DNA of 64,000 nt from Campanula takesimana (GCA_026119855.1 JAOWBW010000562.1:682001-746000); one strand, 5' to 3'; shown: positions 1 through 10,905, numbered from the stretch's first letter. Notes: generated by a model from the sequence alone, not told the origin. A program made the numbers and translations.

Positions 1-226
1 CACCATCACTACCATAATCATTATAACAACAAACATAACTTCAAAAATTCATTTTTCAAAAAAATAAAAATAAAAAATAAATAAACTTCAAAAATTCATC
101 AAAACAAACTAATTAATCACAATAACAAAATCAACTTTCTTCATCACATATTCATTCTCTTTCCTCAAGTCAATCCCAAAATCCACTCTCTCTATACTCA
201 TCTCCACGGTTCCCGAGCCACACCCA

Positions 227-474
227 CCATTGTTCTCTCCTTATGCCTCATCCAATGTACCCTTTCACTCGCAAACCACACCCACCATTGAAACCCTAAG
301 TTCCACTCATCCACTCTTTGGATCCGCCTAAGCATTCATACTACGAATTACCATTGTTCTCTCCTTATGCCTCACCCAATGTACCCTTTCACTCGCAAAC
401 CACACCCACTATTGAAACCCTAAGTTCCACTCATCCACTCTTTGGATCCGCCTAAGCATTCATACTACGAATTT
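227..474. repeat. Tandem duplication, 2 x 124 bp
   Basis: Two adjacent copies, 227-350 and 351-474, are nearly identical; both begin CCATTGTTCTCTCC and end CTACGAATT, differing at a few bases. No open frame or element end coincides with the edges. It looks like a recent local duplication in intergenic DNA. Confidence 0.85.
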
Positions 475-1056
475 CTGTTGAGAGCATGTGTAATTTCTCA
501 TTACACGATAATAATTCTGAAGATGCAACCATCTCCTGTACCTAATCTTCAAAGGCTGCTCTTTGGTTTCAGGCAATAATATCCTCAATGGCTCCTCCCA
601 TCTTCCACACGCATCGTACCCAGGATATAGTGGGGGGGGGGGGGGAACACTCACTAGTATCGATATTCTTAAATACTGAGGGGGTAGTACTTTCCCAAAT
701 CCACCTCAGTAATTTTGATGGTAATAGATTAATATGATCGATCCCCTCCTCTTCCTTACAACGCCGACGCCGCATACATGGAGCAGCTCACCCTGCACTT
801 CTATATAAATTGTTCATATCCATCGTCTTCAATCTTCTTCTAATTCTGCCGTCAGAAAGAACCCTAGAAATTACACTTGCTTTCTTCTGTAAGTGTAATG
901 GACGCAATTGTTGCTAAGGGTGAAGGGGTAAGAGACGGAGGGAATGAGAGAAGTAGTGGGGCGGGGGGGGGGGTATGGTTGAGGAGGGAGAGGTAGGAGA
1001 TGGTATTTGAAGATGAATGGATTAGTGAAGGGGGATCGTCGGCCTGGAATTAAGAG

Positions 1057-1087
<31 letters not shown>

Positions 1088-1408
1088 CGAGCAGTGTTGC
1101 TAAGTAGTTTTTTTTTTTAATTCTTATAAGTTAATACTCCAGTGTTAACATGAGTTAAGAATTTCGTTAGAAATTTAACAAGTATAATTAGTTTTTGCCA
1201 AGTCAGCTACACGTTGGCGTGGACTTAGTCAACTAGATGCTTACTAGGATAGCATGTTAAATTTTTAACGGACGTTAGGAATTTTGGTTAATTATACTAA
1301 TTTATTAATAGTACGCATGTAAGTTTGGTTGTTTCAATAGTACGAAGGTAAAATTGAAAAAAACTGGATAATACGGATGGCAAAAATGCAGTTTACTCAA
1401 GGGTAAAT
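475..1408. other. Intergenic, with homopolymer and GA microsatellite
   Basis: No gene is supported. The stretch holds a 14-base G run (632-645), a second G run near 961-972 and an (AG)n microsatellite at 1061-1087. A TATA-like CTATATAAAT near 801-810 is followed by a short ATG frame at 898, but nothing recognisable is encoded. On the minus strand a 68-residue frame (569-775) begins with residues faintly like an F-box and is broken by the G run. Confidence 0.5.
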
Positions 1409-1490
1409 GGGCAATGCTAGGCTTACAAAAGAATGTTACAAAATGAAGGATACAAGATGTGGTGGCGATATTTTATTGGCTACATCGATA

Positions 1491-1690
1491 GTGGACCCAG
1501 CACACTCTAATTAAAAACACCAACACAATTATGACACCTCATTTTGTAAGCCACATTTTGTAGCAATTTTTTGTAACTTTATTATTTCCCAGGGTAAATA
1601 TAAAGTCCCAAAAAATGGTCACAAAATGTGGCTTACAAAATGATGTGTCAAAATTTTATTGGTGTTTTTTATTAAAGTGTGCCGGGTCCA
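1491..1690. mobile_element. Inverted-repeat (hairpin) MITE
   Basis: Arms of about 70 bp (1491-1561 and 1620-1690) are reverse complements at roughly 85% by eye, separated by about 58 bp. The outer arm ends read TGGACCC/GGGTCCA and both arms carry a CACATTTTGTA-type core. The preceding GGGCAATGCTAGG (about 1410) resembles the terminus of the MITE at 17011-19195, so the element may begin there. No clean TSD was found. Confidence 0.6.
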
Positions 1691-2132
1691 AAAATAAACA
1701 AATACTACCTCCATTTCTAATATAAATGTCCAATTTTGTTTTTTATCAATAAGGACATAGTAAATTTTATGAATGACAAGTTGTGACTCTAGATTGAATT
1801 GAATATTTACTTTTTATTTAGTGGAGATTGAAGGGTATTTGATGCTTTCAGTATCCAATTTTCAATCAGGTCTATTAGACCCTTGAATCAAGTAAGAAAC
1901 CTTATTGGAGACTTTGAGAGAGAGAGAGAGAGAGAGAGAGAACCTTGGCTGTTCTGCGTGCGTGTTTTGCATTTGACATTTGGTTTTACTTTGTTTTAGC
2001 TGGAAAGCTTAAAAAATAAGTTTAAAAATCAGTGTGGGCCTTTGTGAATCTGCTGCTGTTGATTGGTCTCAACTGCAGACCTACATGAATACATTGTTAC
2101 CCATCAATTCATCTCTAAGTTTGGGTGAATTC
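1691..2132. other. Intergenic, GA microsatellite
   Basis: No gene is seen. CTACCTCCATTTC at about 1706 resembles one degenerate Stowaway terminus without a partner. An (AG)n microsatellite occupies 1916-1941. Confidence 0.5.
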
Positions 2133-3045
2133 TATTTGCAAGGCACCATTGTGTATAAGGCACAGGAATGCCTAAAATACCCTTATCCGGATACGCGCGT
2201 TTCGTGTAAACGTGGACGGAATAATGGGTTTATTTCGCACACTTTTACACGAAATATGGCAAAGGTAGAAGTTGTTAGTTTCGCCTGATTTTACACGAAA
2301 TAATGCGTTGAGTTTCACCCACGTTTACACGAAACATAACACATGCATTTCACCAACTTTTACACGAAATAACACGATGCATTTCACTTAATTTGACACG
2401 AAATAAACAGTTTTTAACAAGGCTGCTGCATAATTCATACATAAGCGACAATTCTAGTTGAAATATTTAACAACAGTAAATTTGGACAATTCAACAAACA
2501 AACAGTGCTACAAACAATCTACAACAATAAATCATCAATCCACAATTTTTGTTTTTTTTTTCAGTAGCAGTTTACATTTCGTGTGCTTACACACGAAATG
2601 TTGAGAACCATTTCGGATGCCTATACACGAAATGTTGAGAACCATCTCGTGTAAAGTTCATACGAGTTACATGGAACCATCTCGTGTAAAGGCATACGAA
2701 ACCCACAAGAACAACTCGTGTAAAACCACACGAAATCAACGCCGACAGTTTCAGATTTTTTAACCACCAATTCGCACACAATTCGAACAATAAACCCCAA
2801 ATAAAGCAATCAAACACAATTAGATCAATGTATGATCAAATTTAAACTACAATTAAGCATTATAGGATCGAATTTTAGGCATAAAAGTCAAGTTAGGAAT
2901 TGAAATTGAAAGTTAGGGTTATAAATTGGGAGTGAGAGATGGAAGGTTTTTTCAAAATGAATGGATTTGGGTATTTTGGAGGTATATATATGAGGGTATT
3001 ATAGTAAATAACTTATGCCTTGCACAAACCCATGCCTTGCAAATA
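2133..3045. mobile_element. TIR element with internal TTTACACGAAA array
   Basis: Perfect 13-bp terminal inverted repeats TATTTGCAAGGCA (2133-2145) and TGCCTTGCAAATA (3033-3045) bound a 913-bp element. The homology extends inward imperfectly: both ends carry a second copy of the AAGGCA motif. Between about 2200 and 2730 there are about a dozen copies of a TTTACACGAAA-like motif, in one orientation on the left and in both on the right. A TA could be the TSD but is not distinctive. No transposase is present, so it is non-autonomous; the superfamily is not assigned. Confidence 0.65.
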
Positions 3046-3417
3046 TATACACCCATAAGTTTGATGTCAACGTCATTTTCTTCTGCGTCCATGTCAGAAA
3101 TGCGATTTTTTTTTTGTTTGAGGTTTGAGTCGATTTGCATCGTGTTAATGATTTAATCAGTTTTCATTTGGCCATATATTCCAGTTTTCTCCTAGAGGAA
3201 GCAAGCCTTGGATCTGTGGCCATTGCTTGTTGCTTAATTGTATCTTTTGTCGAGTCCGTCTGCTCTGGCCTGGTTTAAACTTGAGGCAGGCAGTTCAGTT
3301 CAGTTGGTCTCAGATTGAAAGTTGTGCGACTATTTTGGGAGGAAGATGATGTTAGTACTTTACTTGTCGGTTTTATACATTATGTAATTATTTTGATAGT
3401 GTTTTGTAACTTGTAAT
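3046..3417. other. Intergenic, no feature seen
   Basis: AT-rich sequence without a recognisable gene, RNA or element boundary. Confidence 0.4.
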
Positions 3418-3556
3418 AACCATTTGTGACTTGCCTGAGAGCCTTGGCTTAGTTGGCATAGTCCCTCGCTCGCTTTCCTACTGGAAGGTTCCTTATGTTG
3501 TATTCCAAAATTTAGTGATGGAAAAAAAAAAAAAAAAAAAAAACCATTTGTGACTT
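3418..3556 (+). mobile_element. SINE with poly(A) tail and 15-bp TSD
   Basis: The TSD AACCATTTGTGACTT is present at 3418-3432 and 3542-3556. Between them is a body of about 90 bp ending in a run of about 20 A. The body has a perfect pol III A-box match, TGGCTTAGTTGG (3445-3456), and a degenerate B box beginning GGTTCC (3487) at typical spacing. A short tRNA-like head, A tail and long exact TSD are the hallmarks of LINE-mobilised SINE insertion. The clean TSD suggests it is fairly young. Confidence 0.8.
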
Positions 3557-4255
3557 TCCAACTAAATCTAATCATGCTGAAATTTATTCCTTAAGAAATA
3601 GGTTGGGGGTATCTCTAATGTGCACGCTTCATTGCATACAGCGTTGTACATCATTTGCGTATTTGCTTTGCAGATTGTTTAACGGGTGAAGGCTTCTTCA
3701 ACTTATGTTCTTTGACATATTTTATATTGCAAATAGCACTTAGTTACTAGGGCCCTATTTATATTCCTAATGTTTTTCTTTATTATGATGTTCTTAGTCT
3801 TTTTTTATTGTAAATACAGTAGTTCATTTAAATTTTAGAGAAAAACAAAATGAGCACAAAATCAGAAAATTAACCAACAACAACCAAGGTTTTGTCCCAA
3901 AATATTTAGGGTCGGCTAACATGAATCCTCATATGTCATCTTGTGTGAAAGAAATAAGTTGAAAGCAGGAAAATAAATAAATCATGACATGAAGCACCAA
4001 AACTGTGGGATGGATCATTAATATGATACATAAGAACTGTATAAGAAATCAAAACGTTTGCATACTAAGATGAATTATTAGAATATATTCACATTACTAA
4101 TTAAAAAAGTAAGCCTGAAATCAGAAAATTAACCACTAAAAAAAAGAAATAAAAATAGAACTGAACTGTAGAATATACACACAACAATAGTAAATCCAAA
4201 TTATAAATTCTAAATTCTTAGAGTAGTATTTTGTTTGGAGCTCGGTGGTTGTAAA
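3557..4255. other. 3' flank of TAXIMIN gene; possible LINE/SINE tail
   Basis: No gene is seen. Around 3868-3925, read on the minus strand, GCCGACCCTAAATATTTTGG runs into a GTTGTTGTTGG tail. That resembles the 3' end shared by plant RTE-type LINEs and Au-like SINEs. The rest is AT-rich and would hold the 3' UTR and terminator of the minus-strand gene at 4256-4574. Confidence 0.35.
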
Positions 4256-4574
4256 TTAACAGGGGATCTTAGAGGTGAACCACTCCATAACATGAATCGG
4301 GGCTTTGATTAGCTCCAAAGCCAATTCAACTAACACCGTCACACACAGGCAACACGGACATATGCAACTTAGCGTCAACCTTTAAGAAAAAAACAGTCGC
4401 AATCAAAATCATAATTCAAGATTAAATTCAGACTAAAAATAAAACAGAGATTGGAAGAACGGACCCGACGATCCAGATGATGACGCCGACGATGGATAGG
4501 AGGAGGGAGAGGAAGGCGAAGGGAAGGCCCAATAGAAACCCCAAAGGTCTGCAATCGCCGTCTCCACAGCACAT
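4256..4574 (-). CDS. TAXIMIN: TAXIMIN-family cysteine-rich signalling peptide
   Basis: Exon 1 is 4574-4465 (110 nt), intron 4464-4380 (85 bp, GT-AG, phase 2), exon 2 4379-4256, giving 77 residues. The N terminus [19 protein letters not shown], a hydrophobic helix (about residues 11-40), a CICPCCLC cluster (about 42-49) and the C-terminal [10 protein letters not shown] match the plant TAXIMIN family throughout its length. Known members are secreted or plasma-membrane-associated small peptides implicated in specialised metabolism and in lateral organ separation in Arabidopsis. The exon junction restores the conserved IVG-L-LSC block exactly, which fixes the splice sites. The donor (GTCCGT) is weak but the frame supports it. 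A hAT element begins about 170 bp upstream of the ATG. Which paralogue (TAX1 or TAX2) it represents is not resolved. Confidence 0.9.
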
Positions 4575-4743
4575 ACTGAATTACACTTTCTTTCTGTCTG
4601 TCGGTTAAGATTAGAGTCGATCACAACTGAAATTATTGATGAGGTGAGGCTGCTATTCCTTATGTTTTGGGTTTCCCTGGGTGGAGAAGAACATATAGGC
4701 ATAATTATGAAAACCTTTCTACAAAGTCTTTATTGCAACATAC

Positions 4744-5409
4744 TAGGGATGGCCAAACCGGGCCGGAACCGTCGAACCGGCTCACCGGAATCGAAAAAAC
4801 CGTGACTGCCATGAACCGCCACGAAAACCGGAACCGGGGGAACCGGAACCGTTTTGGATAAGGTCCGGTTAAGGTTCAACCCCCCAAAAAACCGTGAACC
4901 GGCGGTTCCGAACAGCCCAACCAAACCGTGAACCGGAACCGTCAGTAAAACCGTTAAAAAACCATAAATATCATTAAATTTATAACAGTTTCATCAGAAT
5001 TAACCGTTGCTAATGGAAGATTGACAAGAAAAGTTGTGTTTTGACTTATTTTTTAGCCAAATTCAGTGAATGAAAATAATAAAAATTTGGTTGTCCCCCT
5101 CATTGTAAATTTGCCTTTAATTATTAAAATTTAAAGGGTACCGCCCCTTTTTCTTTTATATACTATAATTTTTTTTTATTTTTTTCTATGTTTGTTTTTC
5201 AATATAATGTTGATTTAGCTTCTTTTTTTTAAAAAAAAATCACTTATGAAATAATTTTTAAGTTGTTTATTCATTATTGTATGATAAAAAAAAAATCGCG
5301 GAAATGGACCGGAACCGTACCGGAACCAACCGGAACCGGTGTAACCAAAGGTCGGTTAAGGTTTATATAAAAGCCGAACCAAAACCGGAACCGGCGTTGG
5401 CCATCCCTA
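4744..5409. mobile_element. Non-autonomous hAT element
   Basis: Terminal inverted repeats TAGGGATGGCCAA (4744-4756) and TTGGCCATCCCTA (5397-5409) are perfect, and the TAGGGATG type is characteristic of hAT. The 8-bp flanks CAACATAC (4736-4743) and CGACATAC (5410-5417) match at 7 of 8 positions, as expected of a hAT TSD. Both subterminal regions are packed with CCGGAACCG-like motifs, unusually CpG-rich for this window. No transposase is present. It sits about 170 bp upstream of the TAXIMIN start codon. Confidence 0.88.
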
Positions 5410-5617
5410 CGACATACTACTCCACTCACCACGAAAAGATAAAATCCCCCTTTTTTTTTGGGTACATGTAAATTCACTTTGTTAGTTTTGGTCATTTTCG
5501 AACTTTAATTGTAATTTAAGAAAATTTAATTATTTTTATATAATTTTAAAAATTATCATTGATAATTTTTTTAATGATGACCAATAAAAGTTTTCAAGAT
5601 TACATAAATTAATTAAA
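5410..5617. other. Intergenic between hAT and foldback element
   Basis: AT-rich, no gene or boundary motif seen apart from the hAT TSD copy at 5410-5417. Confidence 0.4.
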
Positions 5618-5799
5618 GGGACATTTTCTTAAAAGTCATTCATTCTAACTTTTATTTCTAAAGAAGACACAATATTTTTCTAATTGCTCAAAAACCCAAG
5701 GGACAAAAATAGCCAAGAATACCCCTAACTACCCCTTATAAGGATGCTCCCCCTTTCCAGGCCATATTTTCAAGTTATATTTTCATCCCGCTCTGAGAT

Positions 5800-6310
5800 T
5801 CATGACTCAGACTCTTAGAAACACTGAGAATCATGTCTCAAACCTATAAAAACACTAAAAGTCATATCATAAACATATAAAAACACTGAGAGACATGTCG
5901 CATGTGTCACGACCCGAAATCTAGCTCTATTTTATTAGTAATTAATTGATTATTATTTAATTATTTGAAAATTATTTATTTAAATAATTATAATATTTAA
6001 ATAATTACATTAGAACCATATCACATTACAATAAAAACACTTAAACCATGTCACATGCCAATTAAAACACTTAGAACCACGTCACATACCTATAAAAACT
6101 GAGAAGACATGTCACATACACATAAAAACACTTAGAAACATCACACATACCTCTAAAAACATTGAGAGCCATGTCACAACCTATAAAAACACTAAGAGTC
6201 ATGCCGCAGACCCTATAAAAAACTCTGAGATACATGTCAAAACCTATAAAAAACATTGAGAGTCATGTCTCCGACTTGTAAAAACACTAAGATACATGTC
6301 ACATACATCT
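5800..6310. repeat. Left arm array of ~31-bp unit (interrupted)
   Basis: Units of the form CCTATAAAAACACTGAGAG run 5800-5904 and 5996-6310, about 13 in all. The intervening 91 bp begins TGTCACGACCC, the start of the LTR-like block. Orientation is opposite to the right-arm array at 9385-10905, and the first units match the right arm almost base for base. Confidence 0.85.
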
Positions 6311-8014
6311 TATTTTTCTCATTTATTAAAACATGAACCTTGTTTAGATCGTCGTTAGGATCGAGTAGAATAAAAAGAATTGAATTCCGTCAACTTTGAG
6401 ATTTATCAAGTAAGTTACTTTTCCCCCATTTTTATGCTAAAATGTTCATATCATGTTTATATGATGTTTGATGTGTTATATTTGAAGTTTGGTTGGGTTT
6501 TGAATTTGTTTGGAATTTATTTGAGTTTTTGGTTAAAAATGGTGAATTGATGAATGTTGGGTTTGATTCTTGGTTTTGAGTTGATAAATGGTGTATTTGG
6601 ATTCCCATTCTAGTTATAAGTGGATTTGGTACATTTTAGAACTTGTAGAAGGAGTTGATTTGGAGTATTTGGTGTTTTGGGAGAATTTGGTTCGAAATTG
6701 TGAAACCCAGCTCTGTATTCCTCCCAACCCGTAGACCAGGCGCCCGCCTGCCCTTGCTCAGGCGCCCGCCTACTCCCCCGTTTTCTAGCGCCTGACCTTC
6801 TGTTGATTCAAGCGCCCGCCTGCCTATGCCAGGCGCCCGCCCGCCCCCTGTTCCAGGAATTTGACCTTTTTGCTTGTTTAAACTAAATGGCTTAACTAGT
6901 TTAGGTTTAATCCTTCTAATTAACTTAAGATAACACCGTGGAACACTTTATTGTGTGGATTTGATTCATTCGTGAATAAATATGATGTGAAATTTATTTA
7001 AGTACCGTTTTGGTAATGTTGGGCATCTTTGATGTGCGGTTTGGATTGGTTTACCCTTGTGGTAATTTAATTGGAATGATTCCCTACTTTGGAATCCTTT
7101 GTTGTTTATCGTGCTAGTATTTTATTACTTAGCCTTTACGTGAAAGTCCAGCTGGTATTTTGTGTGTGTTTGGGCGATGCGAAACATTATGATGGCACGG
7201 CCAAGTCCATTGTGATGTTGACCATTGTTTTGCCCCATTATTACCCTCCTCCAGATTGGCCTTGGATGTGAGAAGAGCTAGCTCCTTTGTGTGCATTTTA
7301 GCTTCTTGGAGCATGACTTTGTGGCATGTCTCCCGTCCCTCGTGACACTTCATTGGTTATTGGTTCCGGTACCGGGGTTTTCTCTTCGGCTTTCATGCTA
7401 TTATGAAGATGATGATTTGTTGATTATTGAAGCTGCGCAGCGATCCTTTATTTGGATGTTCCGGTTTGGAAAACCTTGGCTATATCCTTTGTTATGTGTT
7501 TATTTCCGCTGCTATCTGTTAAGTGATAAATGCTATGTGCTATGTGATATTTATTATTGCTTATTGTATATTGCATCATAGCATGTCATGTAGTTGCATT
7601 AGTAACTTATTGAGATTTATCTCACCCCCTTCTTTTTATCTTTGTTTTTCCTTAACCCCCCCAGGTGCTAAGGATTAGTCTCGATGATCACGAGAAAGAG
7701 GACGTCGAGTGTGGATCCATTCTTTTGGGGAAGGTTATTATAGGTTGGTTTACATTATGTAAATGTGTAACCATTTTGGGTTAGTTGTACCAAACAATGA
7801 CGTCACTAAGAATTGTATATTTGTATTATGTTGGGCATAAACTTGTGGAAGTTTATGATAGTTGTAAGTGGTTTTTATCAAACTTGGTTTTGTAAAACTT
7901 TGGATCATTACCTTTTGGTATCAAATGGAATTTTTAACTTCAGTATTTCACAGTTTTGGTTTAGAGTCGACGTCCAGATCGCGGTCTCGGGCCCGCGGGT
8001 CCGGGGTCGCGACA
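5905..8014 (+). mobile_element. LTR-like block, probable rearranged solo LTR
   Basis: It begins TGTCACGACCC and ends GGGGTCGCGACA, that is TG...CA with matching inverted ends. The interior resembles the solo LTR at 55670-59102 read on the minus strand: both share a GTAAGT...ACT stretch, a GC-rich module (here 6737-6850) and a GAGATTTATCTCACCCC block (about 7611). The 5' 91 bp are separated from the rest by foldback array units (5996-6310), so the block is rearranged. TCGCA (5898-5902) and CCGCA (8015-8019) are only a near match for a TSD. Ty3/Gypsy origin is likely but not shown. Confidence 0.5.
6737..6850. repeat. GC-rich paired module in LTR-like block
   Basis: Two pairs of a CAGGCGCCCGCCTG-like motif (first copy 6737-6750) lie about 60 bp apart in otherwise AT-rich sequence. 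The same 2+2 pattern recurs at 26421-26519, 29603-29708, 36604-36709 and, divergently, 57967-58079. Confidence 0.7.
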
Positions 8015-8310
8015 CCGCAAACTGAATGACGATCTTTGACGGAGAAGGGATAGCCGATTCGCTGCAAGTTTTGGCCGCAATTGTATGTATTGATGCAATT
8101 GAATTTTTGAGAATGAGAAATTGGGATACATAAGTAAATAAATATTGTGATGAAGGTGAGAGGGTTAAACAATGGATCTAGTAGCAGAGGGGTGGAAGGA
8201 AAGTGTGGAGGAATTTGGTAAAGGGGAGGAGGATATGTAAGTGGAAATATGATTAAATAAATTGAATAATTCAAAATGAAAGGAATAGTGATGGGTATTA
8301 ATTTTAACAA
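8015..8310 (-). pseudogene. WAK/LRK10L-type receptor kinase 5' fragment
   Basis: The minus strand from 8310 reads a hydrophobic signal-peptide-like stretch, then a cysteine motif (FNC...YNCG), then QRIGYPF and a closing VCG. This is the order of the galacturonan-binding (GUB_WAK_bind) domain that opens plant wall-associated and LRK10L receptor kinases, where CGN..IGYPF...CG is diagnostic. The homology stops abruptly at the LTR-like block end (8014), so only the first part of exon 1 remains, with no kinase domain. It lies between the arms of the foldback element, either as captured host sequence or as a remnant interrupted by the LTR. The exact start codon is uncertain. Confidence 0.6.
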
Positions 8311-8527
8311 TTTATTAATGCTGAAATTTGGTGATCAATTGTTATTGTTTAGAAAATGGTTGGGAATTTTCTGTGTAGGAGCCTTGAGGTGAAGTTTTGA
8401 CTTGTTCAGCCATTTTGAAGTTAAGAAAGAAGAGACTTCCGACTCTCCAAAATGTCTCATTTCTCCTAAATATTTATGAGTTGGTGTTATAAAATAGCCA
8501 AATTTTTACAAAACGTGTTTTCAACAT

Positions 8528-8802
8528 GCGAGTGTTAGTGTAAAAAAAGTGTCATGAATATAAAATGTCAGTGTAAAAAAGTGTCAGTGTTAATTTTTTT
8601 TTAACACAACCACTGGCACTTTTGTAAAAAATGGAAAGTTGTTTTAAAACAAGCGGTGATATTTTTGTAAATAACTGACGCATGTCGTAGGTGCCGATGA
8701 TAGTGTTAAAAATTGTCAACCGTGTACACTGACACTTATTAACCCAACCACTGGCATTTTTTATAAGTGCCGGTGGCAATGTTGATAAGTGTCAGTGTAG
8801 TG
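8528..8802. mobile_element. CACTA-like terminal fragment
   Basis: The right edge reads GTGTCAGTGTAGTG (ends 8802), the complement of a CACTACACTGACAC terminus. Upstream there are many AGTGTCAGTG and GTGCCGGTGG motifs in both orientations, the subterminal pattern of CACTA (En/Spm) elements. No left CACTA terminus was located, so it is a fragment or solo end. Confidence 0.45.
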
Positions 8803-9384
8803 AATGGTAATTTTTAATAATATCATTGACACTTATGAAAAGTGTCATCTTCAATGTTTATAAACGCCTGAAACTTTGTAATATTAACACTGTCCATTTA
8901 CAATTCTTGCCAGTTATTTATAAAAATGTCATCGCATATTTAAAAACTAACGCCCGCATGTTTTGTAAAAACAAGTTTTTCCAATCACTAATGGTTTTTC
9001 ATAAGATCTACTGTAAATAAAATAAGTGTTCTTACAAATTTTGGATATGAATTATTCTTTTAAGAGAAACTTACAGGTATTATCCCCAAATAAGTATACA
9101 ACTCGAACGCTCATATGGTAATGTCTCTTTCATTAGTATATTGCAGCGGAGTAACGAAATGCTCCTTATAAATATTTCCGGTCCCAATAGTGCTAATTGT
9201 ATCATCTCCCACCTCCCACCTCCAACTATAGTACTAAGCAATTCAAAGCAAATCTTTCAACAAAGTCTTTAGTCCTATTTATACCATCATAATCATATTT
9301 ACTCCTACATAGCTTATTAGCTTATGCTCCCTCCGTCCTATCATAAATGAGACTAACTCATGGGGCACAATAATTAAGAAAAAG
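8803..9384. other. Unassigned interior of foldback element
   Basis: No gene is seen. A lone Stowaway-like terminus CTCCCTCCGTCC (about 9328) has no partner on the other side. Confidence 0.4.
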
Positions 9385-10905
9385 GTATGTGACTTGTTTC
9401 TCACTATTTTTATATGTCTGCAACATATCTCTCAGTGTTTTTATCGGTATGTGACATGTCTCTCAGTATTGTTATAGGTATGTGACACGTTTCTCAGTGT
9501 TTTTATTGGTTTACGACATAGTTCTAAGTGTTTTTATAGGTATGTGACATGTCTCTCAGTGTTTTTATAGGTCTGCGACACATCTCTCAGTGTTTCTATA
9601 GGTCTAAGATATGTCTCTCAGTGTTTCTATAGGTCTGAGATATGTCTCTCAGTGTTTTTATAGGTCTGAGATACGTCTCTCAGTGTTTTGATAGGTCTGA
9701 GACACGTCTCTCAATGTTTTTATAGGTTTGAGATATGTCTCTCAGTGTTTTTATAGGTCTGAGACACTTGTCTCAGCATTTTTATAAGTCTGTGACATTG
9801 CTCTCAATGTTTTTATATATATATGTGACATGTATCTCAGTGTTTTTATAAGTCGGAGACATAACTCTCAATGTTTTTATAGGTTTGAGACATGGATATC
9901 AATGTTTTTATTGGTCTACGACATGGCTCTCAGTGTTTAACAGGTGTAAGACATGGCTATAGGTCTGCGATATGTCTCTTAATATTTTTATAGATATGCG
10001 ACATAGCTCTCAGTGTTTTTATAGGTGTGTGATTTGTCTCTTACTATTTTTATAGGTCTGCGGCATGTCTCTCAGTGTTTTTATAAGTATGTGACATGTA
10101 TGTCAGTATTGTTATAGGTCTACGACACGTTTCTCAGTGTTTTAAAGGTTTGCGACATAGTTCTAAGTGTTTTTTATACGTATGTGACATGTCTCTCTGT
10201 GTTTTTATAGGTCTGTGACACATCTCTCAGTGTTTCTATAGGTCTGAGATATGTCTCTCAGTGTTATTATAGGTCTGAGATACGTCTCTCAGTTTTTTTA
10301 TAGGTCTGAGATATGTCTCTCAGTGTTTTTATAGGTCTGATACACTTGTCTCAGTATTTTTATAGGTTTGTGACATAGCTCTCAGTGTTTTTATATGTAT
10401 GTGGCACGTATCTTAATGTTTTTACAAGTCGGAGACATGACTCTCAATGTTTTTATAGGTTTGTGACATGTATCTCAGAGTTTTTATAGGTCTGTGGCAT
10501 GACTTTCAGTGTTTTTATAGGTATATGATATGTTTCTAAGTGTTTTTATGTGTATGTGACATGTCTCTCAGTGTTTTTATAGGTATGTGACGTGGTTCTA
10601 AGTGTTTTAATTGGCATGTGACATGGTTCCAAGTGTTTTTATAGGTATGTGGTATGATTCTAAGTGTTTTTATTGGTGTGTGACATGGTTCTAAGTGTTT
10701 TTATAGGTATGTGATATGGTTCTAAGTGTTTAGGTATGTGATATGGTTCTAAGTGTTTTTATAGGTATGTGACATGACTTTCAATGTTTTTATAGGCATG
10801 CGACATGTCTCTCAGTGTTTTTATACGTTTATGATATGATTTTTTTTTAGTGTTTTTATAGGTTTGAGACATGATTCTCAGTGTTTCTAAGAGTCTGAGA
10901 CATGA
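9385..10905. repeat. Right arm array of ~31-bp unit
   Basis: Roughly 45-50 imperfect units of GTCTCTCAGTGTTTTTATAG plus about 11 bp fill 1.5 kb. Sequence varies mainly in the GTCTGAGATAT/GTATGTGACAT half of the unit. The array is in inverted orientation relative to 5800-6310 and continues directly into the unique arm. Confidence 0.9.

Noticed and set aside
569..775. Minus-strand 68-codon frame with an F-box-like start (EGIDHINLLPSKLLR)
   Set aside because: The similarity covers under 20 residues, the frame is cut by a 14-base G run, and no downstream F-box exon was found.
898..1010. TATA-like box followed by ATG near 898
   Set aside because: The reading is low-complexity Gly/Arg and no donor or second exon fits.
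7089..7581. Two plus-strand frames of 60 and 96 codons
   Set aside because: They lie inside the LTR-like block and have no recognisable domain.
9385..10905. CRISPR-like regular repeats
   Set aside because: Units are directly adjacent without unique spacers, and the genome is plant nuclear; this is a foldback array.
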